A stretch of DNA of 64,000 bases from Delftia tsuruhatensis NBRC 16741 (GTDB taxonomy: Bacteria > Pseudomonadota > Gammaproteobacteria > Burkholderiales > Burkholderiaceae_C): positions 17,946 through 81,945 of the forward strand of contig NZ_BCTO01000050.1 of assembly GCF_001571325.1 (NCBI RefSeq), in the 5' to 3' direction. How positions within the stretch are numbered: position 1 is the stretch's first letter; every line of letters starts with the position of its first letter. Both the position numbers and the translations under genes were made by a program. This document shows positions 1-8,917 of this stretch, piece after piece. The notes below the pieces were generated by a model. The model did no database searches. It saw nothing but the letters and a program-made list of their open reading frames with translations, and had not been told where the DNA came from.

Positions 1-688
1 TCACCCAGCTGCCGCCCATGAGGCCGCCGCCGTAGCGCATGGGGTTGTCTCCGGCCCAGTACGACAGCGGCGCGCCGGCCACGATGATGGGCCCGAACAG
101 CTCGGGCCAGACGGCGGCCGTCATGAGGATCTGCCAGCCGGCCTGGCAGTTGCCGATGACGGCGGGCTTGCCCCGGCTCTCGGGGTGAAGCTCGGCGACC
201 TTGCGCACGAATTCGGCCTCGGCGCGCATCACGTCCTCGACGGTCTGGCCGGGCACGGGGTCGGGCAGGAAGCCCACGAAGTAGCAGGGATGGCCGGCCT
301 TGAGGGCGGCGCCGATCTCGCTGTCGGGCTTGAAGCCGCCGATGCCAGGGCCGTGGCCCGCGCGCGGATCGACGACGATGAAGGGGCGCTTGGCCGGGTC
401 GATGACCGTGCCCTCCATGGGCGCGATGCGTGCCAGCCCGTAGTTGACGGGACGCGGCAGCTCCAGGCCGGACATCACGATCTCGGCCTGGAAGCTCAGC
501 ACATTGGGCACTTCCTCGGCCAGGTGGGCGCGGTACTGGTTGCCGCGCTGGCGCCGGATGTCGGCATACAGCAGCGTGCGCTGCCAGGCATCGGTGGCGT
601 ACTGTGCAGCTGCCTGGGGCAGCTTCAGCGGATCGCCCCACAGTGCCCCCACGTCCACGGTGCCGTGGCTATCGAGGTGCTCGTTCAT
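1..688 (-). CDS. DUF3141 (PHA-synthase-like alpha/beta hydrolase) protein, 3' end outside window
   Basis: The first 229 codons of a minus-strand gene are present; the rest lies beyond base 1. Translation starts MNEHLDSHGTVDVGALWGDP, with a good ribosome site (AAAGGAGTG) 6-7 bases before the ATG. The stretch FIVVDPRAGHGPGIGGF and the nucleophile-elbow-like GNCQAGWQ (residues about 183-190) resemble DUF3141 proteins, which are related to poly(3-hydroxyalkanoate) synthases. A PHA-related acyltransferase or hydrolase role is inferred from that family likeness and from the phasin gene just upstream; the substrate is unknown. In many proteobacteria DUF3141 genes sit with fabI, pta and ackA. fabI is present here, so pta/ackA could follow beyond the left edge. 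Confidence 0.8.
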   Translation of the reverse strand, partial: MNEHLDSHGTVDVGALWGDPLKLPQAAAQYATDAWQRTLLYADIRRQRGNQYRAHLAEEVPNVLSFQAEIVMSGLELPRPVNYGLARIAPMEGTVIDPAKRPFIVVDPRAGHGPGIGGFKPDSEIGAALKAGHPCYFVGFLPDPVPGQTVEDVMRAEAEFVRKVAELHPESRGKPAVIGNCQAGWQILMTAAVWPELFGPIIVAGAPLSYWAGDNPMRYGGGLMGGSWV

Positions 689-804
689 CTGGCCCACTCC
701 TTTAACGGGCATGTCCTGCCCCCTGCTTGCAGATTGCGTGTGAATGGCCGCCAAACGGCCCCGCGCCTGCGGGACCGTGCGGCTTGTGTCAGTCCCTGGG
801 CTCT

Positions 805-1338
805 TCAGCCGTGGGCGGCAGCGTCCCGGGCCGTTTCGGCGGCAGCCGCTGCAATGGGCTGCTGCGCCGCATGGTCGGGCGGGGTGACGGATGGGGTCAC
901 GGACTGGGCCATGGACTGCACGGCCGAGGTCCAGCGCGCCAGCAGGTCGCTCCAGGGCACGGCAGTGTCGGCCGCGCCCTGGGCGCCGCCGCTCAGCGTG
1001 GCTGCCACCTGCTGCTGCCAGTCGTGCACGGCCTGCTGCACGCCCTGGGCCAGGGTCATCTGGCTGGCCATGGCCGTCTGGGCCAGGGCCTGGGCATGGC
1101 CCATGCGCAGGTGGGCGTGGCGCCAGAAGGCCTGGGCGGGCAGGGTGGCCAGCTCCTGCCAGCTGCTGGTCTGCTGCACGCCCTCGATCTCGCTGCCGGT
1201 CTCGGCGATGCGCTCGGGGCCGTTGCGTGCGGCATGCTCCAGCCACTGTTGGCCACTTTCCTGCAGCAGCCGGCTCAGGTGCAGCTGCAGTTCGAGCTGG
1301 GCCTTGAGCAGATGGAGGGGAATGGTCTGTGCGCTCAT
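805..1338 (-). CDS. Phasin-like polyhydroxyalkanoate granule-associated protein
   Basis: A 177-residue, Gln/Ala/Leu-rich, mostly helical protein (MSAQTIPLHLLKAQLELQLH...), the expected size for phasins. There is no signal peptide. The middle resembles phasin_2-type amphipathic helices, and the C-terminus is low-complexity Ala/Ser/Pro. Phasins coat PHA granules and limit granule coalescence. The start has a strong AAGGAG site 6 bases before the ATG. It lies 53 bp after the ABC permease gene and 116 bp before the DUF3141 gene on the same strand, probably in one operon. The assignment rests on composition, size and the DUF3141 neighbour rather than on a diagnostic motif. Confidence 0.72.
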   Translation of the reverse strand: MSAQTIPLHLLKAQLELQLHLSRLLQESGQQWLEHAARNGPERIAETGSEIEGVQQTSSWQELATLPAQAFWRHAHLRMGHAQALAQTAMASQMTLAQGVQQAVHDWQQQVAATLSGGAQGAADTAVPWSDLLARWTSAVQSMAQSVTPSVTPPDHAAQQPIAAAAAETARDAAAHG

Positions 1339-1391
1339 ATGGAACTCCTTGCTGGTTGACGTGGAAAGATGCCTTGGCGGCGGAACGAAAC

Positions 1392-2522
1392 TCAGGCCAT
1401 CTGGCCGATGGTCTTGCGAAAGCGGGCGAGCGTGAGGGCGAACAGCACGGAGCCGATGGCGGCCAGTGCGAGAAAGGGCTTCCAGACCACGTCCAGCCCC
1501 GCTCCGCGGTAGAGGATGGCCTGCGACAGCTCGACAAAGTGGGTGGTCGGCGCGGCCAGCATGATGGTCTGCACCAGCTGCGGCATGCTTTCGCGCGGCG
1601 TCATGGCGCCCGACAGCAGCTGCAGCGGCAGCAGCACGAGCACCAGCAGCATGCCGAACTGTGGCATGTTGCGCGCCAGCGTGGCAAGGAAGATCCCCAG
1701 CGACGTTGTGGCGAACAGGCACAGCGCGGCCCCTGCCAGGAACAGCGGCTGAGAGCCTTCGATGGGAACGCCCAGGGCGCCGCGCACCACGAGGTTGAGC
1801 GAGGCAAAGGCGGTGACCAGCACGACCAGTCCCATGGACCATATCTTGGCCAGCATGATCTCGGTCGGTGTCACCGGCATGACCAGCAGGTGCTCCACCG
1901 TGCCGTGCTCGCGCTCGCGGATCAGCGCCGCGCCCGTGAGGATGATGGACAGCATGGTCACGTTGTTGATGATCTGCATCAGCCCGCCGAACCAGACCTT
2001 GTCCAGCGCGGGATTGAAGCGCGCGCGCACCACCAGGTCCACGGGCAGGGCGGTGGCGCCCCGAAAGCGCCGCACGAACTCGCTGACCTCGGCCGAGACG
2101 ATCTGCTGCACATAGCTGTTGCCCGTGAAGGCCTGGCTCATGCGCGTGGCGTCCACGTTCAGCTGCAGCTCGGGCGCGCGGCCCGCCAGCACGTCGCGCT
2201 GGAAGTTGGGCGGGATGTTGAGCACGAAGGTGTAGGTGCCCGAGTCCATGCCCGGGTCCATCTGCGTGCGGTCGATCATGGCCGGCGGCGCGAACTGCGG
2301 CGGATAGAAGGCGCCCGCGATGCGCTGCGACAGCGGCGAGCCGTCCTCGTCCACGATGGCGATGGGCGCGTTGTGCAGGCTCTCGGGCATGGCCGTGGCC
2401 GCCGTGTAGATGGAGACCGTGAACACATAGGCGATGAGCACCAGCAGCACGGGGTCGCGCCACAGGCTCCACAGCTCCTTGACGCCCAGCCGGTAGATGT
2501 TGGAGAAAAGGCGGGTGCGCAT
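1392..2522 (-). CDS. ABC-2 type permease (YhhJ-like)
   Basis: A 376-residue inner-membrane protein with the ABC-2 permease layout. One N-terminal membrane segment (about 26-45, LLVLIAYVFTVSIYTAAT) is followed by a long periplasmic domain to about residue 175, then about five membrane segments. It contains the typical REREHGTVEHLLVMPVTPTEIMLAK stretch. It starts one base after the stop of the RbbA-like gene, so the two are almost certainly co-translated. With the HlyD and RbbA-like genes it reproduces the E. coli yhiI-rbbA-yhhJ order. It is probably one half of a tripartite exporter using the outer-membrane factor encoded upstream. The exported substrate cannot be read from the sequence. Confidence 0.88.
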   Translation of the reverse strand: MRTRLFSNIYRLGVKELWSLWRDPVLLVLIAYVFTVSIYTAATAMPESLHNAPIAIVDEDGSPLSQRIAGAFYPPQFAPPAMIDRTQMDPGMDSGTYTFVLNIPPNFQRDVLAGRAPELQLNVDATRMSQAFTGNSYVQQIVSAEVSEFVRRFRGATALPVDLVVRARFNPALDKVWFGGLMQIINNVTMLSIILTGAALIREREHGTVEHLLVMPVTPTEIMLAKIWSMGLVVLVTAFASLNLVVRGALGVPIEGSQPLFLAGAALCLFATTSLGIFLATLARNMPQFGMLLVLVLLPLQLLSGAMTPRESMPQLVQTIMLAAPTTHFVELSQAILYRGAGLDVVWKPFLALAAIGSVLFALTLARFRKTIGQMA

Positions 2523-2523
2523 G

Positions 2524-5280
2524 TCAGCTCTCCTGCTTTCTGGTCAGCGCAATGGCCAGGCCCAGGATCGCCGGCACGGACAGCAGCAGCGGCCCGAACG
2601 AGCCGGCCAGCTCCCGAAAGCCCAGCGCCTTGCTGAACACGCCGCGGCTGATGGCGATCATGTGGCTGGCCGGATAGACCTCGCCGATGGCGCGGCCCAC
2701 GCCCTCCAGCGAGGACACGGGGTCGACCAGGCCTGCGAACTGCGTGGTGGGGATCAGCGTGCCGATCAGCACCAGGAACATCGAGGCGATCTGGCTGCGC
2801 GTCAGCGTGGAGGCCAGCAGGCCGAAGCCCGTGGAGGCGCCGCTGAAGATCAGCGCCGCCAGGGCCAGCGTGGCAAAGCTGCCCGTCACGGGCACGCCGA
2901 ACAGGGTGACGGCCATCAGGCACATCAGCAGGAAGTTCAGCATGGCCAGCACCACATAGGGCAGTTGCTTGCCCAGCAGGAATTCGGTGCGCGTGACCGG
3001 CGTGACGTAGAGGTTGGTGATGGAGCCGCTTTCCTTCTCGCGCACCACGGCCAGCGCCGTCAGCATGGCCGGCAAAAGCAGCAGCAGCAGGGGCATGACG
3101 GCCGGCACCATGGCCGGCAGGCTGCGCACGTCGGGGTTGTAGCGAAAGCGCGTCTGGATGTCGATGAGGCCGGCCGGCGCCACGCCCAGGCGCTCGCGCG
3201 CCTGCTCGGTCAGCCAGTGCTGGTGGATGCCCTGCAGGTAGCCGCGCACGGTCTCGGCGCGCGTGGGCATGGCGCCGTCGAACCAGGCGCCCACCTGCAC
3301 GGAGCCGCCGCGCAGCACATCGCGCGCAAAGCCCGGGGGGATCTCGATGGCCAGGGTCAGCTCGCCGCTGCGCATGCGGCGGTCCAGTGCGTCGTAGTCG
3401 GTCAGCGGCGGCTGCTCGATGAAGTAGCGCGAGCCCGACAGGCTCATCGCATAGCTGCGGCTGATGGTGGTCTGGTCGCGGTCCAGCACGGCAAAGCGCA
3501 GGTCCTCCACGTCCAGGCTGATGCCGTAGCCCATCACGAACATCAGGATCAGCGAGCCCACCAGGGCCAGCGTGGCGCGCACCGGGTCGCGCTGCAGCTC
3601 CAGCGCTTCGCGCCAGACATAGCTGAGCATGCGCTGGGCGCTGAAATGGCGGCGGCGCGCAGTGTGCGTTTCCACGGCAGCGGGGGCGGCAGGCGCGGCC
3701 GGTTCCTCGGCGGCCGGGGCCTCGCCGCCACCGGCCTCGACCAGGTAGCCGATGAAGGCTTCCTCCAGCGTGGCCGCGCCGCGCTTGGCTACCAGGCGCG
3801 CGGGCGTGTCGCTGTCCAGCACCTTGCCCGCATGCATCATGGACATGCGGTCGCAGCGCTCGGCCTCGTTCATGAAGTGGGTGGAGATGAAGATGGTCAC
3901 GCGGTCGCGCCGCGACAGCTCCACCAGCAGGCGCCAGAAGCCGTCGCGCGCCACGGGGTCCACGCCCGAGGTGGGCTCGTCCAGGATGAGCAGCTCGGGC
4001 TTGTGCACCATGGCCACGGCCAGCGACAGGCGCTGGCGCATGCCCAGCGGCAGGGCGGCCGGCAGGCTGTGCTGCGCGGCCTGCAGGTCGAAGCGCTGCA
4101 GCATCTCGGACACGCGCGCGGGAATGTCCGCCTCGGGCACGCCGAACAGGCGCGCATGCAGCACCAGGTTCTGGTGCACGGTCAGCTCGCCGTACAGCGA
4201 GAACGCCTGGGTCATGTAGCCCACGCGGCGGCGCGTGTCGATGTCGCGCGGGTCCACGGGCTGGCCGAACAGCCAGGCCTGGCCCTCGCTGGCCGGCAGC
4301 AGGCCGGTCAGCATCTTCATGGTGGTGCTCTTGCCGCAGCCGTTGGAGCCCAGGAAGCCGAAGATCTCGCCGCGGCGGATGCGGAAGGACACATGGTCCA
4401 CGGCGACGAAGTCGCCAAATCGCATGGTCAGGTCCCTGGCCTCGATGGCGATGTCGTCCTCGCCGCCCTCGGGCAGGGGGGCGATGGTCACGGACGCATG
4501 GCCGCGCTTTTTCTCTTCGGGCAGCAGGGCGATGAAGGCCTCTTCCAGCGAGCGGCTGCCCGTGCGCTGCAGCAGCTCGGCCGGCGTGCCCGTGGCCAGC
4601 ACGCGGCCCTCGTCCATGGCCACCAGCCAGTCGAAGCGCTGGGCCTCGTCCATGTAGGCCGTGGCCACCAGCACGCTCATGCCGGGGCGCTGGCGGCGGA
4701 TGCGCGCGATCAGGTCCCAGAACTGGGCGCGCGCCAGCGGGTCCACGCCCGTGGTGGGCTCGTCAAGAATGAGCAGGTCGGGGTCGTGGATCAGCGCGCA
4801 GCACAGGCCCAGCTTCTGCTTCATGCCGCCCGACAGCTTGCCGGCTGGCCGCTCCAGGAATTTGCGCAGGCCCGTGGCCTGGGTGAGGTCGTCGATGCGG
4901 CGCCGCCGCTCGGCCGCGTCATGGCCGAACAGGCGCGCGAAGAACTGCAGGTTCTCCTCCACCGACAGCGTGGGATAGAGGTTGCGCCCCAGGCCCTGCG
5001 GCATGTAGGCCACGCGCGGGCAGACGGCCTCGCGGTGCCGGCGCTGGGCCATGTCGCCGCCCAGCACCTCGACGCTGCCTTCCTGGATCTGGCGCGCCCC
5101 GGAGATCAGCGCCATGAGGCTGGACTTGCCCACGCCGTCCGGCCCGATCAGGCCGACCATGCGGCCTTCGGGAATGTCCAGGTCGATGCCCGCCAGCGCC
5201 TCGACCTGGCCATAGCGCTGGTGCACGCCCTTCAGGCGCACGACCCAGCCGCTGGCGTGGGGCGTCGTGCTCTGGCTCAT
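2524..5280 (-). CDS. RbbA-like ABC transporter: two ATPase domains fused to a permease
   Basis: A 918-residue fusion. ABC domain 1 has Walker A GPDGVGKSS at 46-54, signature LSGGMKQK and Walker B LLILDEPTTGVD. ABC domain 2 has Walker A GSNGCGKSTT, a degenerate signature PLGMRQR and Walker B LLILDEPTSGVD. A C-terminal ABC-2 permease follows, with the KESGSITNLYVTPVTRTEFLLGK motif. Length and order match E. coli RbbA. I chose the ATG at 5280 rather than an upstream one at 5325 because it forms an ATGA overlap with the HlyD stop. RbbA is linked to ribosomes in E. coli, but beside an HlyD adaptor and an outer-membrane factor an export pump is the simpler reading. Confidence 0.9.
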   Translation of the reverse strand: MSQSTTPHASGWVVRLKGVHQRYGQVEALAGIDLDIPEGRMVGLIGPDGVGKSSLMALISGARQIQEGSVEVLGGDMAQRRHREAVCPRVAYMPQGLGRNLYPTLSVEENLQFFARLFGHDAAERRRRIDDLTQATGLRKFLERPAGKLSGGMKQKLGLCCALIHDPDLLILDEPTTGVDPLARAQFWDLIARIRRQRPGMSVLVATAYMDEAQRFDWLVAMDEGRVLATGTPAELLQRTGSRSLEEAFIALLPEEKKRGHASVTIAPLPEGGEDDIAIEARDLTMRFGDFVAVDHVSFRIRRGEIFGFLGSNGCGKSTTMKMLTGLLPASEGQAWLFGQPVDPRDIDTRRRVGYMTQAFSLYGELTVHQNLVLHARLFGVPEADIPARVSEMLQRFDLQAAQHSLPAALPLGMRQRLSLAVAMVHKPELLILDEPTSGVDPVARDGFWRLLVELSRRDRVTIFISTHFMNEAERCDRMSMMHAGKVLDSDTPARLVAKRGAATLEEAFIGYLVEAGGGEAPAAEEPAAPAAPAAVETHTARRRHFSAQRMLSYVWREALELQRDPVRATLALVGSLILMFVMGYGISLDVEDLRFAVLDRDQTTISRSYAMSLSGSRYFIEQPPLTDYDALDRRMRSGELTLAIEIPPGFARDVLRGGSVQVGAWFDGAMPTRAETVRGYLQGIHQHWLTEQARERLGVAPAGLIDIQTRFRYNPDVRSLPAMVPAVMPLLLLLLPAMLTALAVVREKESGSITNLYVTPVTRTEFLLGKQLPYVVLAMLNFLLMCLMAVTLFGVPVTGSFATLALAALIFSGASTGFGLLASTLTRSQIASMFLVLIGTLIPTTQFAGLVDPVSSLEGVGRAIGEVYPASHMIAISRGVFSKALGFRELAGSFGPLLLSVPAILGLAIALTRKQES

Positions 5281-6368
5281 TGCGCGGGCTGGGCTGGCAG
5301 CTTGATGGCCAGGTTGGCGGGCCACTCATGGCTGGCATCGGTGCGCAGCCAGGCCATGCCGGGCACGCCGGTCTTGACCTGTTCCAGATGGCGGCGCAGC
5401 AGCTCCGGCGGGATCTGGGCGCGCACGCGGAACATCAGCTTCTGGCGCTCGCTGGCGGTCTCCACGGTCTTGGGCGTGAACTGGGCCTGGCTGGCGACGA
5501 AGGAGACGCGGGCCGGGATCACGTACTCGGGCGCGGCGTCCAGCACCAGGCGCACCTCGCTGCCCAGGGCGATGCGCCCGGCGGCGGTCTCGGGCACGAA
5601 AAAGGTCATGTAGACATCGGACAGGTCCAGCAGGTTGAGCACGCGCCCGCCTGCGCCCAGCACCTCGCCGGGCTGGGCCACGCGCAGCTGCACGCGGCCA
5701 TCGCGCGGGGCCTTGAGCACGCCGTCGTCGATGTCGGCCTGCACGCGCGCCACCGTGGCCGTGGCCGCCTGCACCTGGGAGCGCACGCCGACCACCTGGG
5801 CCTCGGCCGCCTTCACGGCGGCCTGGGCAGCGGCGGCCTGGGCACGCGTGGCGGCCAGCGCCGCCTCGCTGCCGCGCACGCGGGCGCGGTCGTCATCGAG
5901 CTCCTGCACCGAGGAGGCACCCTCGCGCGCCAGCGTTTCCGAGCGCTTGAAGCGGCGCTGCGCGGCGTCCACCTCGGTCTCGCGCTGCACGATCAGGGCC
6001 TGGGCGGCGGCCAGGTCGCTGCGGCGCAGGGTGACCTGGGCCTCGGCCGCGGCCACGCTGTGCTCGGCCTGCTGGCGCATGGCGTCGGCTTCCTGGCGCT
6101 GGGCGCGCAGGGTGTCGATCTGCATGCGCGCCACGGGCTGGCCGGCCTGCACGAAGTCGCCCTCGCGCACCAGGATTTCCTCCACGCGGCCGGGCAGCTT
6201 GGTAGAGATGTCGATCTCGGTGGCCTCGACCCGGCCGTTGCTGCCGACGAAGCCCTCGCCCGGGCCCTTGGGCGTGAAGGTCTTCCAGGCCCACCAGGCC
6301 ACGAGGGCCAGGACCGCCACGGCGGCGATCGGCACGATCTTGTTCTTCAGAGAGGTGTTCTTGTCCAT
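5277..6368 (-). CDS. HlyD-family membrane fusion protein (YhiI-like)
   Basis: A 363-residue adaptor with one N-terminal membrane anchor (about residues 10-28, KIVPIAAVAVLALVAWWAW). A biotinyl/lipoyl-like half motif (ISTKLPGRVEEILVREGDFVQAGQPV) comes next, then a long Ala/Gln/Glu-rich coiled-coil hairpin (about 90-200), the second lipoyl half (LKAPRDGRVQLRVAQPGEVLGAG) and a C-terminal beta-barrel region. Such proteins bridge an inner-membrane ABC transporter and an outer-membrane TolC/NodT channel. It overlaps the RbbA-like start by 4 bp and follows the outer-membrane factor by 17 bp, which supports one tripartite pump. Confidence 0.93.
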   Translation of the reverse strand: MDKNTSLKNKIVPIAAVAVLALVAWWAWKTFTPKGPGEGFVGSNGRVEATEIDISTKLPGRVEEILVREGDFVQAGQPVARMQIDTLRAQRQEADAMRQQAEHSVAAAEAQVTLRRSDLAAAQALIVQRETEVDAAQRRFKRSETLAREGASSVQELDDDRARVRGSEAALAATRAQAAAAQAAVKAAEAQVVGVRSQVQAATATVARVQADIDDGVLKAPRDGRVQLRVAQPGEVLGAGGRVLNLLDLSDVYMTFFVPETAAGRIALGSEVRLVLDAAPEYVIPARVSFVASQAQFTPKTVETASERQKLMFRVRAQIPPELLRRHLEQVKTGVPGMAWLRTDASHEWPANLAIKLPAQPAQ

Positions 6369-6385
6369 GGGCGGGTCCGGATGCT

Positions 6386-7861
6386 TCAGGAATTCGGGGG
6401 ATCGGCAGGCGTGGCCGGCACGGTGGCGGGCAGCGCGGCAGGTTCCGCGCCGCTGCCGCCGCCCAGGGCGGCATACAGGCCCACCTGGCTGGACAGCAGG
6501 GCGCGCCGCGCCTGCACCAGTTGCTGGCGTGCGGCCAGCAGGTCGCGCTGGGCGTCCAGCACCTCCAGGTAGGCGGCCGAGCCGTTGTCGTAGCGCAGCT
6601 GCGCCAGCCGCGCGCGCTCGGCCTGGGCCTGCACGGCGGTGCGCTGCACGGTGATCTGTTCGGACAGCCAGCGGCGCGCGGCCAGGCCATCGGCCACCTC
6701 GCGGAAGGCGGTCTGTATGGCTTTCTCGTACTGGGCCACGGCCATGTCGCTGCGGATCTCGCCCAGCTCCAGGTTGGCGCGGCGCCGGCCGCCGTCGAAG
6801 ATGGGCAGGGACACCGTGGGCACGAAGGCCCAGGCGCGGCTGCCGCCGTCGAACAGGCCGTCGAGTTCGGCGCTGGCCGTGCCCCAGCGGGCGGTGAGCG
6901 CAATGCGCGGGAAGAAGGCGGCGCGCGCCGCGCCGATCTGGGCCCGGGCCGCGCGCAACTGGTGCTCGGCCGCGGCAATGTCGGGCCGCGCCGTGAGCAG
7001 TTCCGAGGGCAGGCCCGGCCGCAGCTCGGCCAGCACCAGGGCGTCGTCAAAGGGTGCGGCGGCGGGCAGCGGGCCCGGGTGGGCGCCGACCAGCTGGGCC
7101 AGTGCGTGCAGCTGCTGCGCGCGTGCCAGCTCCAGCTGGGCCAGCAGGGCCTGCGCCTGGGTCAGCAGGGTCTGGACCTGGGTCAGCTGCAGGCGCGAGC
7201 TGGCGCCCACGGCCTCGCGGCGCGTGAAGATGCGAAAGGATTCCTGGCGCGTGGCCAGCGTCTCGCGCGCAATGGCCACGCGCTCGTCCAGCTCGCGCAG
7301 GCCCAGGTAGCCGTCGGCCACCTGGGCGATCAGCGCGGTCTGCACGGCGTGGCGGCCCGCATCGCTGGCCAGCCAGGTCTGCAGGGCCGCGTCCTTGAGG
7401 CTGCGCACGCGGCCCCACAGGTCCAGCTCCCAGCTGCTGAAGCCGACCTCGGCGCGGTACTCGCCGCTGACCACGGAGCGGCCCGAGAGGTTGAGATCGC
7501 CAGGCACGCGCGCCCGTGCAGCCTGGCCGCCCACGCCAATGGCCGGGAACAGCTCGGAGCGCTGGATCTGGAAGGCCGCGCGCGCCTCTTCGGCGCGCAG
7601 CGCGGCCACGCGCAGGTCGCGGTTGTGCTCCAGCGCGGTGGCGATCAGCTGGCGCAGCACGGGGTCGGTGAAGTACTCGCGCCAGGGCAGGCCGGCGGCG
7701 GCGACACCCTGGGCGCCCGCCTGCAAATGGGCAGGCCAGGCCTCGGGCGTGGGCAGGGGCGGCGGCTCGTGCGGCGGCGCCAGGGAGGCACATCCCGCCA
7801 GGGCGGCGGCCAGTGCGGCTGCCAGCGCGGCGGCGGCGGTTCGGGGGAATGGGAGGGTCAT
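6386..7861 (-). CDS. NodT-family outer-membrane efflux lipoprotein
   Basis: A 491-residue outer-membrane factor. The N-terminus is an Ala-rich lipoprotein signal ending in the lipobox LAGC, with Cys24 as the expected lipidated residue. The two internally repeated OEP halves typical of TolC/NodT proteins can be seen, for example FSSWELDLWGRVRSLKDAA in the first and VPTVSLPIFDGGRRRANLELGE in the second. It would form the trimeric outer-membrane channel of the pump encoded downstream. It lies 33 bp after the FabI-type gene on the same strand, so pump and reductase are likely co-transcribed. Confidence 0.93.
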   Translation of the reverse strand: MTLPFPRTAAAALAAALAAALAGCASLAPPHEPPPLPTPEAWPAHLQAGAQGVAAAGLPWREYFTDPVLRQLIATALEHNRDLRVAALRAEEARAAFQIQRSELFPAIGVGGQAARARVPGDLNLSGRSVVSGEYRAEVGFSSWELDLWGRVRSLKDAALQTWLASDAGRHAVQTALIAQVADGYLGLRELDERVAIARETLATRQESFRIFTRREAVGASSRLQLTQVQTLLTQAQALLAQLELARAQQLHALAQLVGAHPGPLPAAAPFDDALVLAELRPGLPSELLTARPDIAAAEHQLRAARAQIGAARAAFFPRIALTARWGTASAELDGLFDGGSRAWAFVPTVSLPIFDGGRRRANLELGEIRSDMAVAQYEKAIQTAFREVADGLAARRWLSEQITVQRTAVQAQAERARLAQLRYDNGSAAYLEVLDAQRDLLAARQQLVQARRALLSSQVGLYAALGGGSGAEPAALPATVPATPADPPNS

Positions 7862-7894
7862 CTGCAGTGCTGCGGGGCGCCGGTGCGGCAGCCG

Positions 7895-8662
7895 CTAGTT
7901 GAGGATGTGGTGGCCGCCATCGACATACAGCGTGCAGCCCGTGATGGCGCGCGCCCCGTCCGAGGCCAGGAAGGCGCACAGCGGCCCCACGTCGTCGGGC
8001 TGCAATTCGCCGGCAATGGGCGAGCGGCGCACGCTGTCGGCCACGAGTTCATCGAACGCGGCAATGCCCGAGGCCGCGCGCGTGGCGATGGGCCCGGGCG
8101 AGACGGCATTGACGCGGATGCGCGAGGGGCCGAGCTCGGCCGCCAGGTAGCGCGTGGTGGACTCCAGCGCGGCCTTGACCGGGCCCATGATTCCGTAGTG
8201 CGGCATGACCTCGCTGGCGCCCAGGTAGCTCAGCGTCATGAGGCTGCCGCCGCTGGCGGCCATCAGCGGCTCGGCCAGGTGCGCCATGCGGATGAAGGAG
8301 TGGCAGGAGATGTCCATGGCCAGCGCAAAGCCCTCGCGGGAGCTGTCTACCACGCGGCCCTGCAGGTCCTTGCGCGGGGCGTAGGCCACGGCGTGCAGCA
8401 CGAAGTCCAGCCGGCCCCAGCGCACGGCGGCGGCATCGAACAGCGCGCGCATCTGCTCGTCGTCGCCCACGTCCAGCGGCATGCGCAGCTCGGCACCGAT
8501 CTCGTCGAGCAGGGGCTCCACATGCGCCCGGGCCTTGTCGTTCTGCCAGGTCGCGCCGATCTCGGCGCCCGCCGCATGCATGGCCCGGGCACAGGCCCAG
8601 GCAATGCTGTCGCGGTTGGCGATGCCGACGATCAGGCCCTTTTTGCCAGCCAATAGCGTCAT
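7895..8662 (-). CDS. fabI: Enoyl-[acyl-carrier-protein] reductase, FabI type
   Basis: A 255-residue SDR-fold protein. The N-terminal nucleotide loop GIANRDSIAWACA is the FabI variant of the SDR glycine motif. Tyr146 (SYLGA), Tyr156 and Lys163 (Y-x6-K, YGIMGPVK) fall at the same numbers as the known E. coli FabI residues. The segment SPGPIATRAASGI matches the mobile substrate loop. FabI reduces trans-2-enoyl-ACP with NADH. Its place in front of an exporter, a phasin and DUF3141 suggests it may be an accessory paralogue rather than the housekeeping copy, which I cannot test from this window. A candidate FNR-type promoter lies about 250 bp upstream. Confidence 0.87.
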   Translation of the reverse strand: MTLLAGKKGLIVGIANRDSIAWACARAMHAAGAEIGATWQNDKARAHVEPLLDEIGAELRMPLDVGDDEQMRALFDAAAVRWGRLDFVLHAVAYAPRKDLQGRVVDSSREGFALAMDISCHSFIRMAHLAEPLMAASGGSLMTLSYLGASEVMPHYGIMGPVKAALESTTRYLAAELGPSRIRVNAVSPGPIATRAASGIAAFDELVADSVRRSPIAGELQPDDVGPLCAFLASDGARAITGCTLYVDGGHHILN

Positions 8663-8820
8663 CTCGAATGCTCCAGATCAGAAGGTCTGCCGGGAAACAG
8701 GCCGCCTTGGGGCGGCTTCGTCAGGAATCACGGGGCCATGGCGCGGCATTGCCGACATATGCGCCACGGCGAATGTTTGTATTTCCTGTGACTACGAAGC
8801 TTTTGATAGCTTGTTTTGAT

Positions 8821-8845
8821 GCATGCAAATCAAAGGTTTGCATGC
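8821..8845. repeat. Perfect 9-bp inverted repeat in the fabI leader
   Basis: GCATGCAAA (8821-8829) and TTTGCATGC (8837-8845) form a perfect dyad around a 7-base spacer. If transcription starts near 8911 on the minus strand, this lies in the roughly 250-base 5' leader of the fabI transcript and could fold as an RNA hairpin; it could also be a protein site. No U-tract follows on the minus strand, so it is not an intrinsic terminator. Confidence 0.6.
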
Positions 8846-8917
8846 CAATATCGTCTCCTGGTCTTTTTCATTCTATCTATGTTGCACTGCAGCGACCGAT
8901 TTTGGCGATGCCGTTTC

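Noticed and set aside
2497..5613. 1038-codon open frame on the plus strand opposite the RbbA-like gene
   Set aside because: It is antisense to a clear ABC ATPase gene with all motifs, and its His/Gln/Ala/Arg-rich product is typical of shadow frames in high-GC DNA.
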